Assembly (NCBI GenBank): GCA_964459305.1 | Contig: CAYWNA010000217.1 | Span: 1 to 22,611 of the forward strand | Source of the DNA: CAYWNA01 sp964459305 | Lineage (GTDB): Bacteria; Planctomycetota; Planctomycetia; Pirellulales; Pirellulaceae | Direction of reading: 5' to 3' | Length of the DNA stretch: 22,611 bases | Shown: piece by piece, positions 1 to 8,528 of the stretch | Layout of the letters: every line of letters starts with the position of its first letter | How positions within the stretch are numbered: position 1 is the first letter of the stretch | Notes under the pieces: model-generated | Databases searched by the model: none | What the model saw: the letters and a program-made list of their open reading frames with translations, nothing else | Told to the model about the DNA's origin: nothing | Position numbers and translations under genes: made by a program

Positions 1-102
1 AACGCGAATATGATCGAGATCTTGTTGCCTGGCGGAGGGCGCGTGCGGCTGTCGGCCGGCATCGACCGAGCGCGACGAAGGCGGTATCACCGCATCGCCT
101 GA
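1..102 (+). pseudogene. Possible IS66 accessory-protein C-terminal fragment (partial at window edge)
   Basis: The first frame is open from the window edge to a TGA at 100-102 and reads IEILLPGGGRVRLSAGIDRA followed by an arginine-rich tail. The hydrophobic-Gly-Gly-Arg-(V/L)R(L/V) pattern resembles the C-terminus of the small IS66-family accessory protein (TnpA/Orf1 type), which normally lies upstream of the IS66 transposase, as would be the case here. The arginine-rich ending looks frameshifted. Only about 33 codons are visible, so the call leans on the neighbouring transposase-like fragment at 171. It could also be the end of an unrelated host gene. Confidence 0.3.
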
Positions 103-170
103 AAGTATTTTGGATTTCTCCTCAAACGGGTCTTGCGCTAGCAGAGCAAGTCGTTACAACAGTTGGCGAC

Positions 171-381
171 ATGGATATCGCCGACGCTCTACCCGATGAT
201 CTGGCTGAATGCCAACGCCTCTTGGTGGCCGCCTCCAAGGAAGCCACCCAGCACGAGCGTCGCGTGGCGGAGTTGGAGCAGAGCCTTGCTGCATCGACGC
301 AACACGCGACAGAATCCGAGCAGCAAGCAGCGGAATTCGGTCGCGTGTTAGACGAGACGGCTGCCGCCATACTGCACCGTC
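171..381 (+). pseudogene. Truncated N-terminus of an IS66-type transposase (TnpC-like)
   Basis: The frame opens with ATG at 171 and reads MDIADALPDDLAECQRLL, then a Glu/Gln-rich coiled-coil stretch (ERRVAELEQ, ESEQQAAEF, VLDETAA). An 'LPDD-plus-coiled coil' start is typical of IS66 transposases, whose leucine-zipper-like N-terminus precedes the zinc-binding and DDE domains. About 70 residues are recognisable; the frame then runs into the inverted repeat at 382-460 and stops at 456-458. The DDE domain is missing, so this is a dead remnant. Together with the fragment at 1-102 it suggests an old IS66 copy cut off by, or recombined with, the palindromic element. The IS66 assignment is from remembered family appearance, not a search. 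Confidence 0.45.
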
Positions 382-460
382 GTTTAACTGCGACCCGCAG
401 GGGAGCGCGTCCGAGGGACGGTGCTTACCCACGCGCTCCCCTGGCGGGTCGCGGTTAAAC
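382..460. repeat. Inverted repeat (REP-like hairpin, GTTTAACYGCGACCCGC family)
   Basis: The left arm (382-410) and right arm (431-460) are complementary over about 29 bp with one single-base gap and one mismatch. The arms begin GTTTAACTGCGACCCGC on the left and end GCGGGTCGCGGTTAAAC on the right, with a 20-nt loop. Such a stem would fold strongly in DNA or RNA. No U-run follows, so it is not a standard terminator. It lies exactly where the IS66-like reading frame is lost. Confidence 0.85.
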
Positions 461-727
461 GGGAGGATGTGCCAATCCTTACCGGTCACGGTACAACCAG
501 ACGTCAGAGGCCCCACGATCTGGATGACCGACAATACCGGCACGCGCCAAGCCAGCATCCGATTCGCTGTTTTTCCGCACCAAAGGCATTTCCTTCCTAA
601 ATACCCGAATTTTCTTGTTTGGCTGGCAGCCAAAACACGCGGTGGTGCGAGGAGACTTGATGATGCGCGCTAATGCGCAGGCACATTATTGTAAGTTCAT
701 GCAATTCACCTGCAGATGTGATAAGCC
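461..727. other. Intergenic region upstream of the HlyD-type gene; one operator-like palindrome
   Basis: No convincing gene is seen here; the long minus-strand frame across 154-633 has no recognisable protein character. The notable feature is a 17-bp near-perfect dyad at 618-634 (TTTGGCTG, central G, CAGCCAAA), about 95 bp before the GTG start at 728. It could be a regulator site for the downstream pair, or chance. No convincing -35/-10 pair was found. Confidence 0.3.
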
Positions 728-2857
728 GTGACTGCCGTTGATACTATTCTCGCGCCCCCTCCGAATGCGCCGCTGGCCGGCACAACGTCGCCGAACGCGG
801 CGACAGCGCCACCGGAACGCGTGGATCCGCTGCTGGTCCAGCAGACGAAAGCCGAGATTCGGATGTTGGTGCGCGAGATCACTCAAATCTCGCAGGCCGA
901 TCTGCCGTTGGACGCGTTCTGCGAGCAGTTCCTCGACCGAGTGGTTTCCGCCTTGGCAGCTGTCGGTGGTGCGATCTGGTTGAAGGACGAAAACGGTCGT
1001 CTGCGGTTGCGATACCACGTCAATCTCGGCCAAACGCGATTGGCGGACGACGAGACGGCTTCCGCCCGGCACGGTCTGCTGCTGAGGAAAGTTGCCGCGG
1101 AGTCACAGCCCGTACTGGTTCCGCCCGAAACGGGAACGGCGACCGAGGATGACGCAGGTAATCCGACCGAATGGCTGCTGGTGTTGGGGGTTCTTACGGG
1201 CGACGACGGCGCAGAAGGAATCGTCGAAATCTTTCAACGGGCAAGCGGCGGACCCGTAACGCAACGTGGCTATCTCCGTTTTCATGGCCAGATGTGCGAT
1301 CTGGCAAGTGACTACTTGCGCAATCGTCGCCTGCGCCTATTGAAACGCGATCGGAAATTGTGGAAGGGGACAGAACAGTTTGTCCAGTCGATTCATCGCA
1401 GTCTCGATGTGCGGACGACTGCTTACGCGATCACCAACGAAGGACGACGGCTGACGGAAGCTGACCGAGTGAGTGTGGCCGTGCGCCGCGGCAAGCGATG
1501 CGAGATCCTGGCCGTTAGCGGTCTGGACACCATCGATCGCCGCGCGGAGGAGGTCGCACGTATGTCGCGATTGGCGGCCGTCGTTACTGCGGTGAACGAG
1601 CCGCTCTGGCATCCACAGACCGACGTAGCTCGACCACCACAAGTCGAAGAGGTGCTGGAACACTACGTCGACAAATCTCACTCGCGTACCATCGGCGTGT
1701 TGCCACTGCGTCCACCTGCCGAAAATGACGAACGCTCAGACGAGCAGGCGACGCCGCCGATCGGGGCGCTGATCGTCGAACACTTCAAACACGACCGCGA
1801 CATCGAGGAATTGGCCCGATCCGCCGAGGCCGTGGCCCGATCCAGTGCCTTGGCACTGGCTAATGCTCTGGAGCACAGCAGCTTGCCGGCACTGCCGCTT
1901 TGGAAGTGTTTATCCAAGTTGAAAGTGGCCCTCGGGCGCCGGGCATTGCCCAAGACAATTGCGGCGACGATCACCGCGGTTGCCACCGTGCTGGGTTTGG
2001 TTCTGATTCCGGCGGAACTGCGGATCCCCGCGCGTGGCTGCCTCGGGCCGGAAGTCCAGCAGCACATATTTGCCCAAATCGACGGCACGGTTGTCGAGGT
2101 GCCCGTTGCACACGGTCAGATGGTCGAGGCCGGGCAGATCCTCGCCAGAATGCGCAACACCGACCTCGAAGTGGAGATCACCGCACTCGAGGGCCTCAAG
2201 ACAACAATCGCCGAACAAATGTCGGCGATTCACGGGACGTTGCTCAAACACGCGGGTCTGCCCACGCAAGAGCGAGACCGGCGGTTCGGCGAACGTGACC
2301 AGCTAAAGCAGACGGCAGACGGGATCGAGCGGCAATTGGAATTGTATCGCCGCAAGGAAGAACAACTGATTGTCCGCAGTCCGCGACCCGGGCAGGTGGT
2401 CACCTGGCACGTCAGCGACTTGCTGCTCGAAAGGCCCGTTCAGAGAGGCCAGCTCTTGATGAGTATCGTGGATCCGGACGGCGAGTGGAGCTTGGAACTG
2501 GATGTTGACGAATCGGATATCAGGCACGTCGTGGCGGCGGCAGAGAAACGGGCGGAAGATGGATTGGCAAACGGCGAACTGGACGACGGGCTAGGCGGTG
2601 TGAAGGTGGTGTTTACCGTTCACACGCATCCCGGCCGCGAGTTCGAAGGCCACGTGATCGAGACGCAAAAGACGGCGGAAGACCGCGGTACCGACGGTCA
2701 CGTCGTGACGGTACGAGTTGCAGTCAACAAGGGCCAACTACCGGAATTGCGTGGCGGCGCGAGCGTCGGTGCTCGCATCCACTGTGGAGAACACTCGATC
2801 GGCTACGTGTGGTTCCGTGACTTGATCGAAACCGTTCAGCAGATGATCTGTTTTTGA
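728..2857 (+). CDS. GAF-domain / HlyD-family membrane adaptor protein
   Basis: 709 residues from a GTG start. Residues about 35-390 form a soluble region whose repeated patterns (GGAIWLKDENGRLRLRYHVN; ADRVSVAVRRGKRCEILAVSG; IGALIVEHF) look like two GAF sensor-type domains. A single membrane helix lies at about 413-430. It is followed by a HlyD/membrane-fusion-protein region: a lipoyl-like half (IDGTVVEVPVAHGQMVEAGQ, about 450-472), an alpha-helical hairpin, the second half (SPRPGQVVTW, about 550) and a beta-barrel. HlyD-family proteins bridge inner-membrane transporters to the outer envelope. The next gene starts 73 bp later on the same strand and also carries a HlyD-like region, so the two probably work together. 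Placing cytoplasmic GAF sensors on a periplasmic adaptor is unusual. No ABC or RND transporter gene is in the window. Start choice is uncertain because no clear Shine-Dalgarno is present. Confidence 0.85.
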   Translation: MTAVDTILAPPPNAPLAGTTSPNAATAPPERVDPLLVQQTKAEIRMLVREITQISQADLPLDAFCEQFLDRVVSALAAVGGAIWLKDENGRLRLRYHVNLGQTRLADDETASARHGLLLRKVAAESQPVLVPPETGTATEDDAGNPTEWLLVLGVLTGDDGAEGIVEIFQRASGGPVTQRGYLRFHGQMCDLASDYLRNRRLRLLKRDRKLWKGTEQFVQSIHRSLDVRTTAYAITNEGRRLTEADRVSVAVRRGKRCEILAVSGLDTIDRRAEEVARMSRLAAVVTAVNEPLWHPQTDVARPPQVEEVLEHYVDKSHSRTIGVLPLRPPAENDERSDEQATPPIGALIVEHFKHDRDIEELARSAEAVARSSALALANALEHSSLPALPLWKCLSKLKVALGRRALPKTIAATITAVATVLGLVLIPAELRIPARGCLGPEVQQHIFAQIDGTVVEVPVAHGQMVEAGQILARMRNTDLEVEITALEGLKTTIAEQMSAIHGTLLKHAGLPTQERDRRFGERDQLKQTADGIERQLELYRRKEEQLIVRSPRPGQVVTWHVSDLLLERPVQRGQLLMSIVDPDGEWSLELDVDESDIRHVVAAAEKRAEDGLANGELDDGLGGVKVVFTVHTHPGREFEGHVIETQKTAEDRGTDGHVVTVRVAVNKGQLPELRGGASVGARIHCGEHSIGYVWFRDLIETVQQMICF

Positions 2858-2930
2858 GATCCAGCGTGGAGAGCATGCCACTTGTACGCGAAACCCACCC
2901 ATGCGTTGGCTCGATAGGTCGTAGGACTCA

Positions 2931-5168
2931 ATGCCCCAAATCACCAACACATCCGACTCCAGCTCCCAGCGTCCTCTGCCGCTGTGCGTACGTGCGGATC
3001 TTCACGTCCAGCGAAACCGTTTTCTCGGTCGCGAGCAGGTGGTGGTGAAGGATCCCATCGCCATGAAGTATTTCCGCTTCGAGGAAGAGGAATTCGCGAT
3101 CCTCGAAATGCTTGACGGCACCTCCAGCCTGGAACAACTCCAGCGTGAGTTCGAGAGCAGGTTCCAGCCGCAGAGAATCAGCTTTCGCGAGCTCGAACGT
3201 TTCTTGGGACGCGCGTATCGTGATTCGTTGATCGTCTCCGACGCACCGGGACAAGGCCAACAGCTTCGGATCCGCCACGACGAGCAAGCGCACCAGAGTC
3301 GCCGTCAGACGCTGGCCAACGTCCTCTGCATTCGTTTCAAAGGAATCGATCCAGACCGATTCCTTGTGTGGATGAATCGGTGGTTCGGTTGGTTGTTCTC
3401 GCCTTTGGCTTTCGCCGTCTTTCTGCTGTCGGCAATCTCGGCCGTCGTCTTGGTCGCCGTCCAGTTCGGCGCGTTGCAGGCCCGGCTGCCGGAGTTTCAC
3501 GAGTTCTTCGCTGCGAAAAACTGGCTGTGGCTGGCCATGGTGTTGGCCGGCACGAAAATCCTTCACGAGTTGGGACACGGCCTGGCGTGCAAGCGCTTTG
3601 GCGGCGAGTGTCACGAGATGGGGGTGATGCTGCTTGTGCTGACACCGTGTCTGTACTGCAACGTTTCCGATTCGTGGACGGTATCCAGCAAATGGCACCG
3701 CGCGGCGATCGCCGCGGCGGGCATGTACGTCGAAATCGGACTGGCGTCAATCTGCACCTTTCTGTGGTGGTTCAGCGAGCCAGGGTCGTTGCACTACCTG
3801 TGTCTAAACGTCATGGTCGTCTGTTCGGTCAGCACGATCGTGTTCAATGCCAATCCGCTGTTGCGATATGACGGTTACTACATTCTGTCTGATCTCGCAG
3901 AAATCCCGAATTTACGGCAGAAGGCGTCTGGCGTCCTAAAGCGCGGTCTGGCTCGCTGGTGGCTGAAGTTGCCGCAACAGCCCGATCGGTTTCTGCCGAA
4001 ACGCAAAGCGATTCCGCTGGCCGCCTATGCCGTCGCTTCGGCGGTCTACCGTTGGCTGGTGATGATGTCAATCTTCTGGTTTCTCCTTCGAGTCTTCGAA
4101 CCATACGGTCTGAACATTGTCGGGCAAATGCTCATCTGCGCGGCATTGTACGGTCTGGCTATTCGTCCGCTCTGGCAGATCGGCAGGGCGGTTCGGATTC
4201 CGGGAATGTCCGAGAGGATCAGAAAGTCGCGTCTAGTAGTAGGTGTCGGCGTCGGCGTTGCGATCGCGGCCGCCGTCTTGCTTGTTCCGTTGCCGCACTC
4301 TGTCTGGTGCGATTTGCAGATCCGACCACACGAAGCCTCGTCCGTGTACGTTCAGGGTTCCGGCACGGTCGAAGAGATTTACGTTCGGCCGGGAGCAACA
4401 GTACGGAAGGGCCAACCCCTCGTCAAGCTAGAGAATCTAGACGCTGAACTGGAGGTAGAACGCTTAGTCAGTGAACGCGACGAGTTAACGGCCAAGCTGC
4501 AGAGCCTACGGCAGCGCAGTCTGCGTGGTGACACGGGCGCCGCCTTAGAGATCGAGCCAGCCCAACTGGCTTTGGCAGCGGTGAAGGATCGGCTGGAGCG
4601 GCGCCGCGAGGGCATGGCTGAGTTGAGGATCATCGCACCCACCGACGGCACCGTGTTTCCGCCGCCGCCCATCGAACGGGAGGACAAAATCGCCGGACGC
4701 TTGCCCTCGTGGTCCGGCCGCCCGTTGCAGCCAGAAAACATTGGCGCGTTGCTAAGCGAAGGCGTCTTGATCTGCCGGATCGGCGACCAGCAAGACTTGG
4801 AGGCCGTGCTGGCCATCGACCAGGACCAAATGGAATTCCTGCGGCCCGGGCAGCGCGTGGAAGCCGTACTCAACCAGTTTCCGGGGAGATCATTCCACAC
4901 GGAGATCAAGGAGGTTTCCGAACACGACGCTCAATCTGCACCCGGAAGTCTGACCGGCAGGCACCGCCGCGATAACGCAAGGCAGAACGATGCAGCCGGA
5001 GGCACGAGATCGCTTCAGCCAACCTACCGGGCCAGTTGCACGATCGATGATGAAGACGGGCGAATCCTGATCGGTGCCAGGGGACGTGCACGAGTCTTCG
5101 CCGGCTACCAGACGCTCGCACAACGCCTCCACAGATACGTCGCTCGCACGTTCAACGTCAGGACGTAG
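2931..5168 (+). CDS. PqqD-like / M50 site-2-type metalloprotease / HlyD fusion protein
   Basis: 745 residues. The N-terminus (about 40-110; FEEEEFAILEMLDGTSSLEQ) resembles a PqqD-like winged-helix peptide-binding domain. A multi-span membrane protease follows: HELGH at residues 212-216 is the zinc-binding HExxH, and NPLLRYDG (308-315) supplies Asp314 as the likely third ligand, as in M50 site-2 proteases. After the last membrane helices, residues about 455-745 form a HlyD-like lipoyl/barrel region (GSGTVEEIYVRPGATVRKGQ). PqqD-like/M50/HlyD fusions are typically found in peptide export or processing gene sets; the substrate here is not evident. An AGGA at 2923-2926 lies 4 nt before the ATG. 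The gene probably shares a transcript with the GAF-HlyD gene upstream. The C-terminal 40 residues are basic and low in conserved character. Confidence 0.88.
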   Translation: MPQITNTSDSSSQRPLPLCVRADLHVQRNRFLGREQVVVKDPIAMKYFRFEEEEFAILEMLDGTSSLEQLQREFESRFQPQRISFRELERFLGRAYRDSLIVSDAPGQGQQLRIRHDEQAHQSRRQTLANVLCIRFKGIDPDRFLVWMNRWFGWLFSPLAFAVFLLSAISAVVLVAVQFGALQARLPEFHEFFAAKNWLWLAMVLAGTKILHELGHGLACKRFGGECHEMGVMLLVLTPCLYCNVSDSWTVSSKWHRAAIAAAGMYVEIGLASICTFLWWFSEPGSLHYLCLNVMVVCSVSTIVFNANPLLRYDGYYILSDLAEIPNLRQKASGVLKRGLARWWLKLPQQPDRFLPKRKAIPLAAYAVASAVYRWLVMMSIFWFLLRVFEPYGLNIVGQMLICAALYGLAIRPLWQIGRAVRIPGMSERIRKSRLVVGVGVGVAIAAAVLLVPLPHSVWCDLQIRPHEASSVYVQGSGTVEEIYVRPGATVRKGQPLVKLENLDAELEVERLVSERDELTAKLQSLRQRSLRGDTGAALEIEPAQLALAAVKDRLERRREGMAELRIIAPTDGTVFPPPPIEREDKIAGRLPSWSGRPLQPENIGALLSEGVLICRIGDQQDLEAVLAIDQDQMEFLRPGQRVEAVLNQFPGRSFHTEIKEVSEHDAQSAPGSLTGRHRRDNARQNDAAGGTRSLQPTYRASCTIDDEDGRILIGARGRARVFAGYQTLAQRLHRYVARTFNVRT

Positions 5169-5185
5169 GGACGATTACGGCGATC

Positions 5186-5313
5186 TATACCACCCGCGGC
5201 CAGGATTGACACTTTTCCGCAGGTAGCCGAAGTCGCCAGACTTTGGTCTGCGTAGGGAAAAACCAAACTCTGACGAGTTCGGCTACAGCTCAGACTTGCC
5301 CGCGGATGGTATA
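5186..5313 (+). repeat. 128-bp palindromic MITE-like element, copy 1
   Basis: Terminal inverted repeats TATACCACCCGCGG (5186-5199) and CCGCGGATGGTATA (5300-5313) match at 13 of 14 positions. With the flanks included the symmetry extends to GATCTATACC on the left and GGTATATATC on the right. Inside is a 25-bp stem (5223-5247 with 5262-5286, 22 of 25 paired) around a 14-nt loop (CTGCGTAGGGAAAA). It differs from copy 3 at 6 and from copy 2 at about 9 positions by eye. It sits between the convergent M50 and SHD1 genes, 17 bp after the M50 stop codon. It is far too short to encode a transposase. Confidence 0.92.
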
Positions 5314-5351
5314 TATCAGGACGCTCGGTCGGACCCTGAGGGTCGCGTACA

Positions 5352-6881
5352 CTACGTCGCCTTGACGTCGAAACAGTAAAGATGGTCGGCGTACCGCAAG
5401 TAGAGCCGGCCGCCGATCACGACCGGATATGCCCAGCTTGGGCCGTTGCCCTGGACGCTGAACGTGCCTCGCATCTCCATGCCATCCGGCGAGCAAGTTC
5501 CCAGTCCAGCTTTGCCGCCGCTCTCGCCGAACAGGTACAACATTCCGTCTGCAAAACAGACTGAACCTTTTCCCACGGCTCTCTCTTCCCACATCTTGCG
5601 GCCGCTTCTTAACTCCAGGCACGCCCAACCGTTGCCGTTGTTTCCATAGATGTGCCCGTCATGGACGATGTACCCGCCGTGGTGGCAGACCATGTCCCTG
5701 GTTCTCCATGCCTCTTGGGCACTGCGACCCATCAGTTTCAGACAAATGCCGCCCTTGCCATAACCGTTCGCCCAGAAAACGTATCCGTCGGAGAAGACGG
5801 GCGTGGGGCAATTGGCCGTGTTCCCCTCGCTGAAAGAATTGGCCCACAAAAGGCTGCCGTTCCTAGCGTCAACGCCAACGATGCCGCCATGCGTTCCGGT
5901 CGTGATCATCGGCACGCCTTGATATTCGAACGCATAGCACGAGCTGTACTGCGCCCCGGCGTTGAAACCTCGGCTCGTCCACGCCGGCCGGCCGGTGTTC
6001 TTGTCCAGAGCGACGATACAATTCTGGCCACCCGGTGTGACGACGGCCAGCTTGTCATAGATGAGCACCGACTCGGAGTATCCCCATCCTGGAACGCGGC
6101 CCCCGAATTGCGTCAGGGAGGCCGTCCATATCTGGCGACCACGCTGCGTGTCGTAGCAGCCGACAAGACCGTTGCCGGAAACGATATACAGTCTGTCGCC
6201 GTCGATTGTGGGTGTGGAACGCGATCCGGGATGGCTCTTGGTCCAAGCTGAATCATGTGGCGTTTGCCAAACGGGTTTGCCGTCCATATCGAAGGCAAAT
6301 ATTGTGAATCTACCCCCGACGTCACCGCTGGTGTAAACCCTGCCGCCCGTGACCGCCACCGTGGAGAACCCCTGCCCGATTCCACTGGCTTGCCAGATCT
6401 GCCGCGGCCCGCTTGCAGGCCACTCTCTGAGCAAACCTCGATCGGGCGATTTCCCGTCCCGCTTCGGTCCTCGCCAGCCGGGCCAATCGGCATGGCTGGC
6501 CGGCTGGGCGGGCGGCCTACCGGGCGAAACCGCCGGCTGGCTCGGTTCGAAGCCCGGCTCGCGGCCGCGGCCCGAGCTGGTAGGCCGCGATTTCATGCGG
6601 TCGGCCTTTCTCTTTATGTATGTCTGGTCGAGCTTGCTGAGACGTTCGATAGTCACCGAGACGATCTGCCCGTCGCGTTTCTTTAGACGAACCGCATCTT
6701 CGGTGAAGTCGACCATGACCGCTTCGGTTCGGTATCTACCCGTGGTATCGGTCCACGTCCGGTATTCGTAATCGGACGAGCGGTCGATCCCCGCCGAATA
6801 CTCCACCGCCACTGTAAGAATGCCCACTACCAGAACCACGGCGCCGATCGTGCAACCTACTACGCTTCGCTTCGTGATCAT
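5352..6881 (-). CDS. SHD1-domain, PQQ-type beta-propeller membrane or exported protein
   Basis: 509 residues. A hydrophobic segment at about 8-28 acts as a signal anchor or signal peptide. Residues about 38-95 match the SHD1 fold (RTWTDTTGRYRTEAVMVDF, then VRLKKRDGQIVSVTIERLS), a small domain that planctomycetes often fuse to exported proteins. A Pro/Ser/Arg-rich linker follows, then from about 130 an outer-membrane PQQ-type propeller that starts WPGWRGPKRDGKSPD and has repeated blades such as 'DGDRLYIVSGNGLVGCYD' and 'NTGRPAWT'. The propeller may scaffold proteins or bind a cofactor; nothing shows it to be a dehydrogenase. An AGAAGG Shine-Dalgarno (plus 6890-6895) lies 8 nt before the ATG and supports this start. 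The gene is convergent with the M50 gene and divergent from ackA. Confidence 0.88.
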   Translation of the reverse strand: MITKRSVVGCTIGAVVLVVGILTVAVEYSAGIDRSSDYEYRTWTDTTGRYRTEAVMVDFTEDAVRLKKRDGQIVSVTIERLSKLDQTYIKRKADRMKSRPTSSGRGREPGFEPSQPAVSPGRPPAQPASHADWPGWRGPKRDGKSPDRGLLREWPASGPRQIWQASGIGQGFSTVAVTGGRVYTSGDVGGRFTIFAFDMDGKPVWQTPHDSAWTKSHPGSRSTPTIDGDRLYIVSGNGLVGCYDTQRGRQIWTASLTQFGGRVPGWGYSESVLIYDKLAVVTPGGQNCIVALDKNTGRPAWTSRGFNAGAQYSSCYAFEYQGVPMITTGTHGGIVGVDARNGSLLWANSFSEGNTANCPTPVFSDGYVFWANGYGKGGICLKLMGRSAQEAWRTRDMVCHHGGYIVHDGHIYGNNGNGWACLELRSGRKMWEERAVGKGSVCFADGMLYLFGESGGKAGLGTCSPDGMEMRGTFSVQGNGPSWAYPVVIGGRLYLRYADHLYCFDVKAT

Positions 6882-6889
6882 TCATTATG

Positions 6890-6895
6890 CCTTCT
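6890..6895 (-). promoter_or_regulatory. Shine-Dalgarno of the SHD1/beta-propeller gene
   Basis: The minus strand reads AGAAGG with 8 nt to the ATG at 6881. This is one of the few good ribosome-binding sites in the window and settles the start, because a competing ATG 4 bases upstream is in another frame. Confidence 0.55.
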
Positions 6896-7106
6896 AAAAA
6901 ACTCTCGCCTCTGCTACCCGTCGGGCAACGTTTGCAGCCCAGCGCCACGTTGTCAAATCAAAGATTTTCCACAAGAACGCATGGCCCTTGTGAGGTATAT
7001 GCGTCAACCTACTCACCCGACAACATGGATTTCCAGTATACATACCGTATCCGACTATCGTCTCAAAATGGACAGATTATTCCCCACACAGCGCCTGACC
7101 GTGTCT

Positions 7107-7234
7107 TATCCCACCCGCGGTCAGGACTGACATTTTTCCGCAGGTAGCGGAAGTCGCCAGACTTTGGTCTGCGTAGGGAAAAACCAAACTCTGGCGACTT
7201 CGGCTACAGGTCAGACTTGTCCGCGGATGGTATA
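7107..7234 (+). repeat. 128-bp palindromic MITE-like element, copy 2
   Basis: Same length and orientation as the copies at 5186 and 8529. Ends are TATCCCACCCGCGG (7107-7120) and CCGCGGATGGTATA (7221-7234). The inner stem (7144-7168 with 7183-7207) is paired at 23 of 25 positions, the best of the three, and the 14-nt loop is identical in all copies. It ends 8 bp before the ackA ATG, so any ackA transcript starting upstream carries this hairpin in its leader and the ribosome-binding region lies at or in the element's right end. Confidence 0.92.
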
Positions 7235-7242
7235 ACAGCGTC

Positions 7243-8454
7243 ATGAGAGTACTGGTTTTCAACTTTGGCAGTTCCTCGATCAAGTATCAGTTGTTCGATG
7301 TGCGAGATCGTACGGTGGCGGCCTCCGGGCTGCTGGAACGTGTCGGCGAACCGCACAGCCGTCATATTCACCGCGCCAGATGTAACACGGGCGAGTTTTC
7401 GGAGATTGTGGAGGAGAAGCCTGTTGCAGACCACAAGCAGGGAATGGATCGGATCACCACAGCGCTGAGCCAAACGCAGGCGTACCAAGATCCAGACGAA
7501 CTGTACGGCGTGGGTCATCGGCTGTCCCACGGTGGCGAAGTTTTCCGGGAGCCCACGTTGATCGACGACGCGGTGTTGGAGACGATCCGGGAGCTGACGC
7601 CGCTGGCCCCGCTTCATAACCCGGCGATGGTGACGGGGATGGAACTGGCTATGGCCGGTTTTCCGAACGTGCCTCAAGTGGCGGTCTTTGACACAGCGTT
7701 CCACCACACGATTCCGCCGCACGTGTATCATTACGCTGTTCCCCGTGAACTCTACGGCTCGTATCAGGTACGCAAGTACGGTTTTCACGGCACTTCGATC
7801 CATTACGTTGCCAAGCAGGCGGCGTCCCACCTGGAACGCGAACTCGATTCGCTGAACCTGATCGTCCTTCATCTGGGTAGCGGGGCCAGCGCTGCTGCGA
7901 TCCAACAGGGCAAGAGCCTTGACACGTCCATGGGCATGACGCCACTGGATGGCTTGATCATGGGTACGCGTTGCGGGGTTCTTGATCCGGCCGTCGTGTT
8001 TCATCTCTCCAGAACAACAGGCTGGACGAACGAGAGGCTGGAATCACTACTGAACAAAGAAAGTGGCCTAAAGGGTATCTGCGGCGTGAACGACATGCGG
8101 CTGGTCGAGCGGCGTGCCGAGTCCGGTGATGAGGCGGCTCGATTGGCTATCGACATGTACGCCTACCGGATCAAGAAGTACATCGGTGCCTATTACGCAG
8201 TTCTCGGCCGCGTGGACGCCGTCGTGTTCACGGCGGGCGTCGGCGAGAACTCCGCGCTGATCCGCGCCTGTTCGTGCGAAGGGCTAGAGAAGCTGGGCAT
8301 CGTGATCGATCCGGAACGGAACGACGTGCAACCCGACGACACCTTCGAGATCCATGCGAAAGAGAGCCCCGTCAAGCTGCTTGTGATTCCCACCAACGAA
8401 GAACTCGAAATCGCCGAGTTGGTGGTCGAGCGGATACGACGGGACGCGGGTTAG
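7243..8454 (+). CDS. ackA: Acetate kinase (acetate/propionate kinase family), divergent
   Basis: 403 residues, the usual family length. The N-terminus MRVLVFNFGSSSIKYQL is the conserved start of the family and fixes the ATG at 7243. The enzyme interconverts acetate + ATP and acetyl phosphate + ADP in the cytoplasm. Active-site equivalents of the Methanosarcina enzyme are present: Asn7, Arg in GHRLSHGGE, His in PLHNP, Asp in VFDTAFH, His182, His210, Arg243 and the late Glu in TNEELEIAE. Three adjacent positions depart from the usual pattern: HGTSH reads HGTSI (Ile186, with His one later), HLGNG reads HLGSG (Ser213), and TRSGDxDP reads TRCGVLDP (Cys244, Val246). No phosphotransacetylase or phosphoketolase gene is in the window. 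The gene is bracketed by direct copies of the 128-bp palindromic element; only GGATGG at 7225-7230, inside that element, resembles a weak Shine-Dalgarno. Confidence 0.93.
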   Translation: MRVLVFNFGSSSIKYQLFDVRDRTVAASGLLERVGEPHSRHIHRARCNTGEFSEIVEEKPVADHKQGMDRITTALSQTQAYQDPDELYGVGHRLSHGGEVFREPTLIDDAVLETIRELTPLAPLHNPAMVTGMELAMAGFPNVPQVAVFDTAFHHTIPPHVYHYAVPRELYGSYQVRKYGFHGTSIHYVAKQAASHLERELDSLNLIVLHLGSGASAAAIQQGKSLDTSMGMTPLDGLIMGTRCGVLDPAVVFHLSRTTGWTNERLESLLNKESGLKGICGVNDMRLVERRAESGDEAARLAIDMYAYRIKKYIGAYYAVLGRVDAVVFTAGVGENSALIRACSCEGLEKLGIVIDPERNDVQPDDTFEIHAKESPVKLLVIPTNEELEIAELVVERIRRDAG

Positions 8455-8528
8455 GACCGGCGTACCACATCGACGACGACTTGCCGATGTGGCTAACCGC
8501 TGACGCCGTTGGCGTGGAGGCTGGATGC

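Noticed and set aside
2928..3698. 256-codon minus-strand frame inside the M50 gene
   Set aside because: It is an antisense shadow in GC-rich coding sequence; the plus frame has clear HELGH and NPLLRYDG motifs.
5332..5344. 13-bp palindrome GACCCTGAGGGTC between convergent genes, considered as a terminator
   Set aside because: The stem is only 6 bp and there is no U-run on either strand.
7204..8004. 266-codon minus-strand frame antisense to ackA
   Set aside because: It is a shadow of the acetate kinase frame; no family resemblance.
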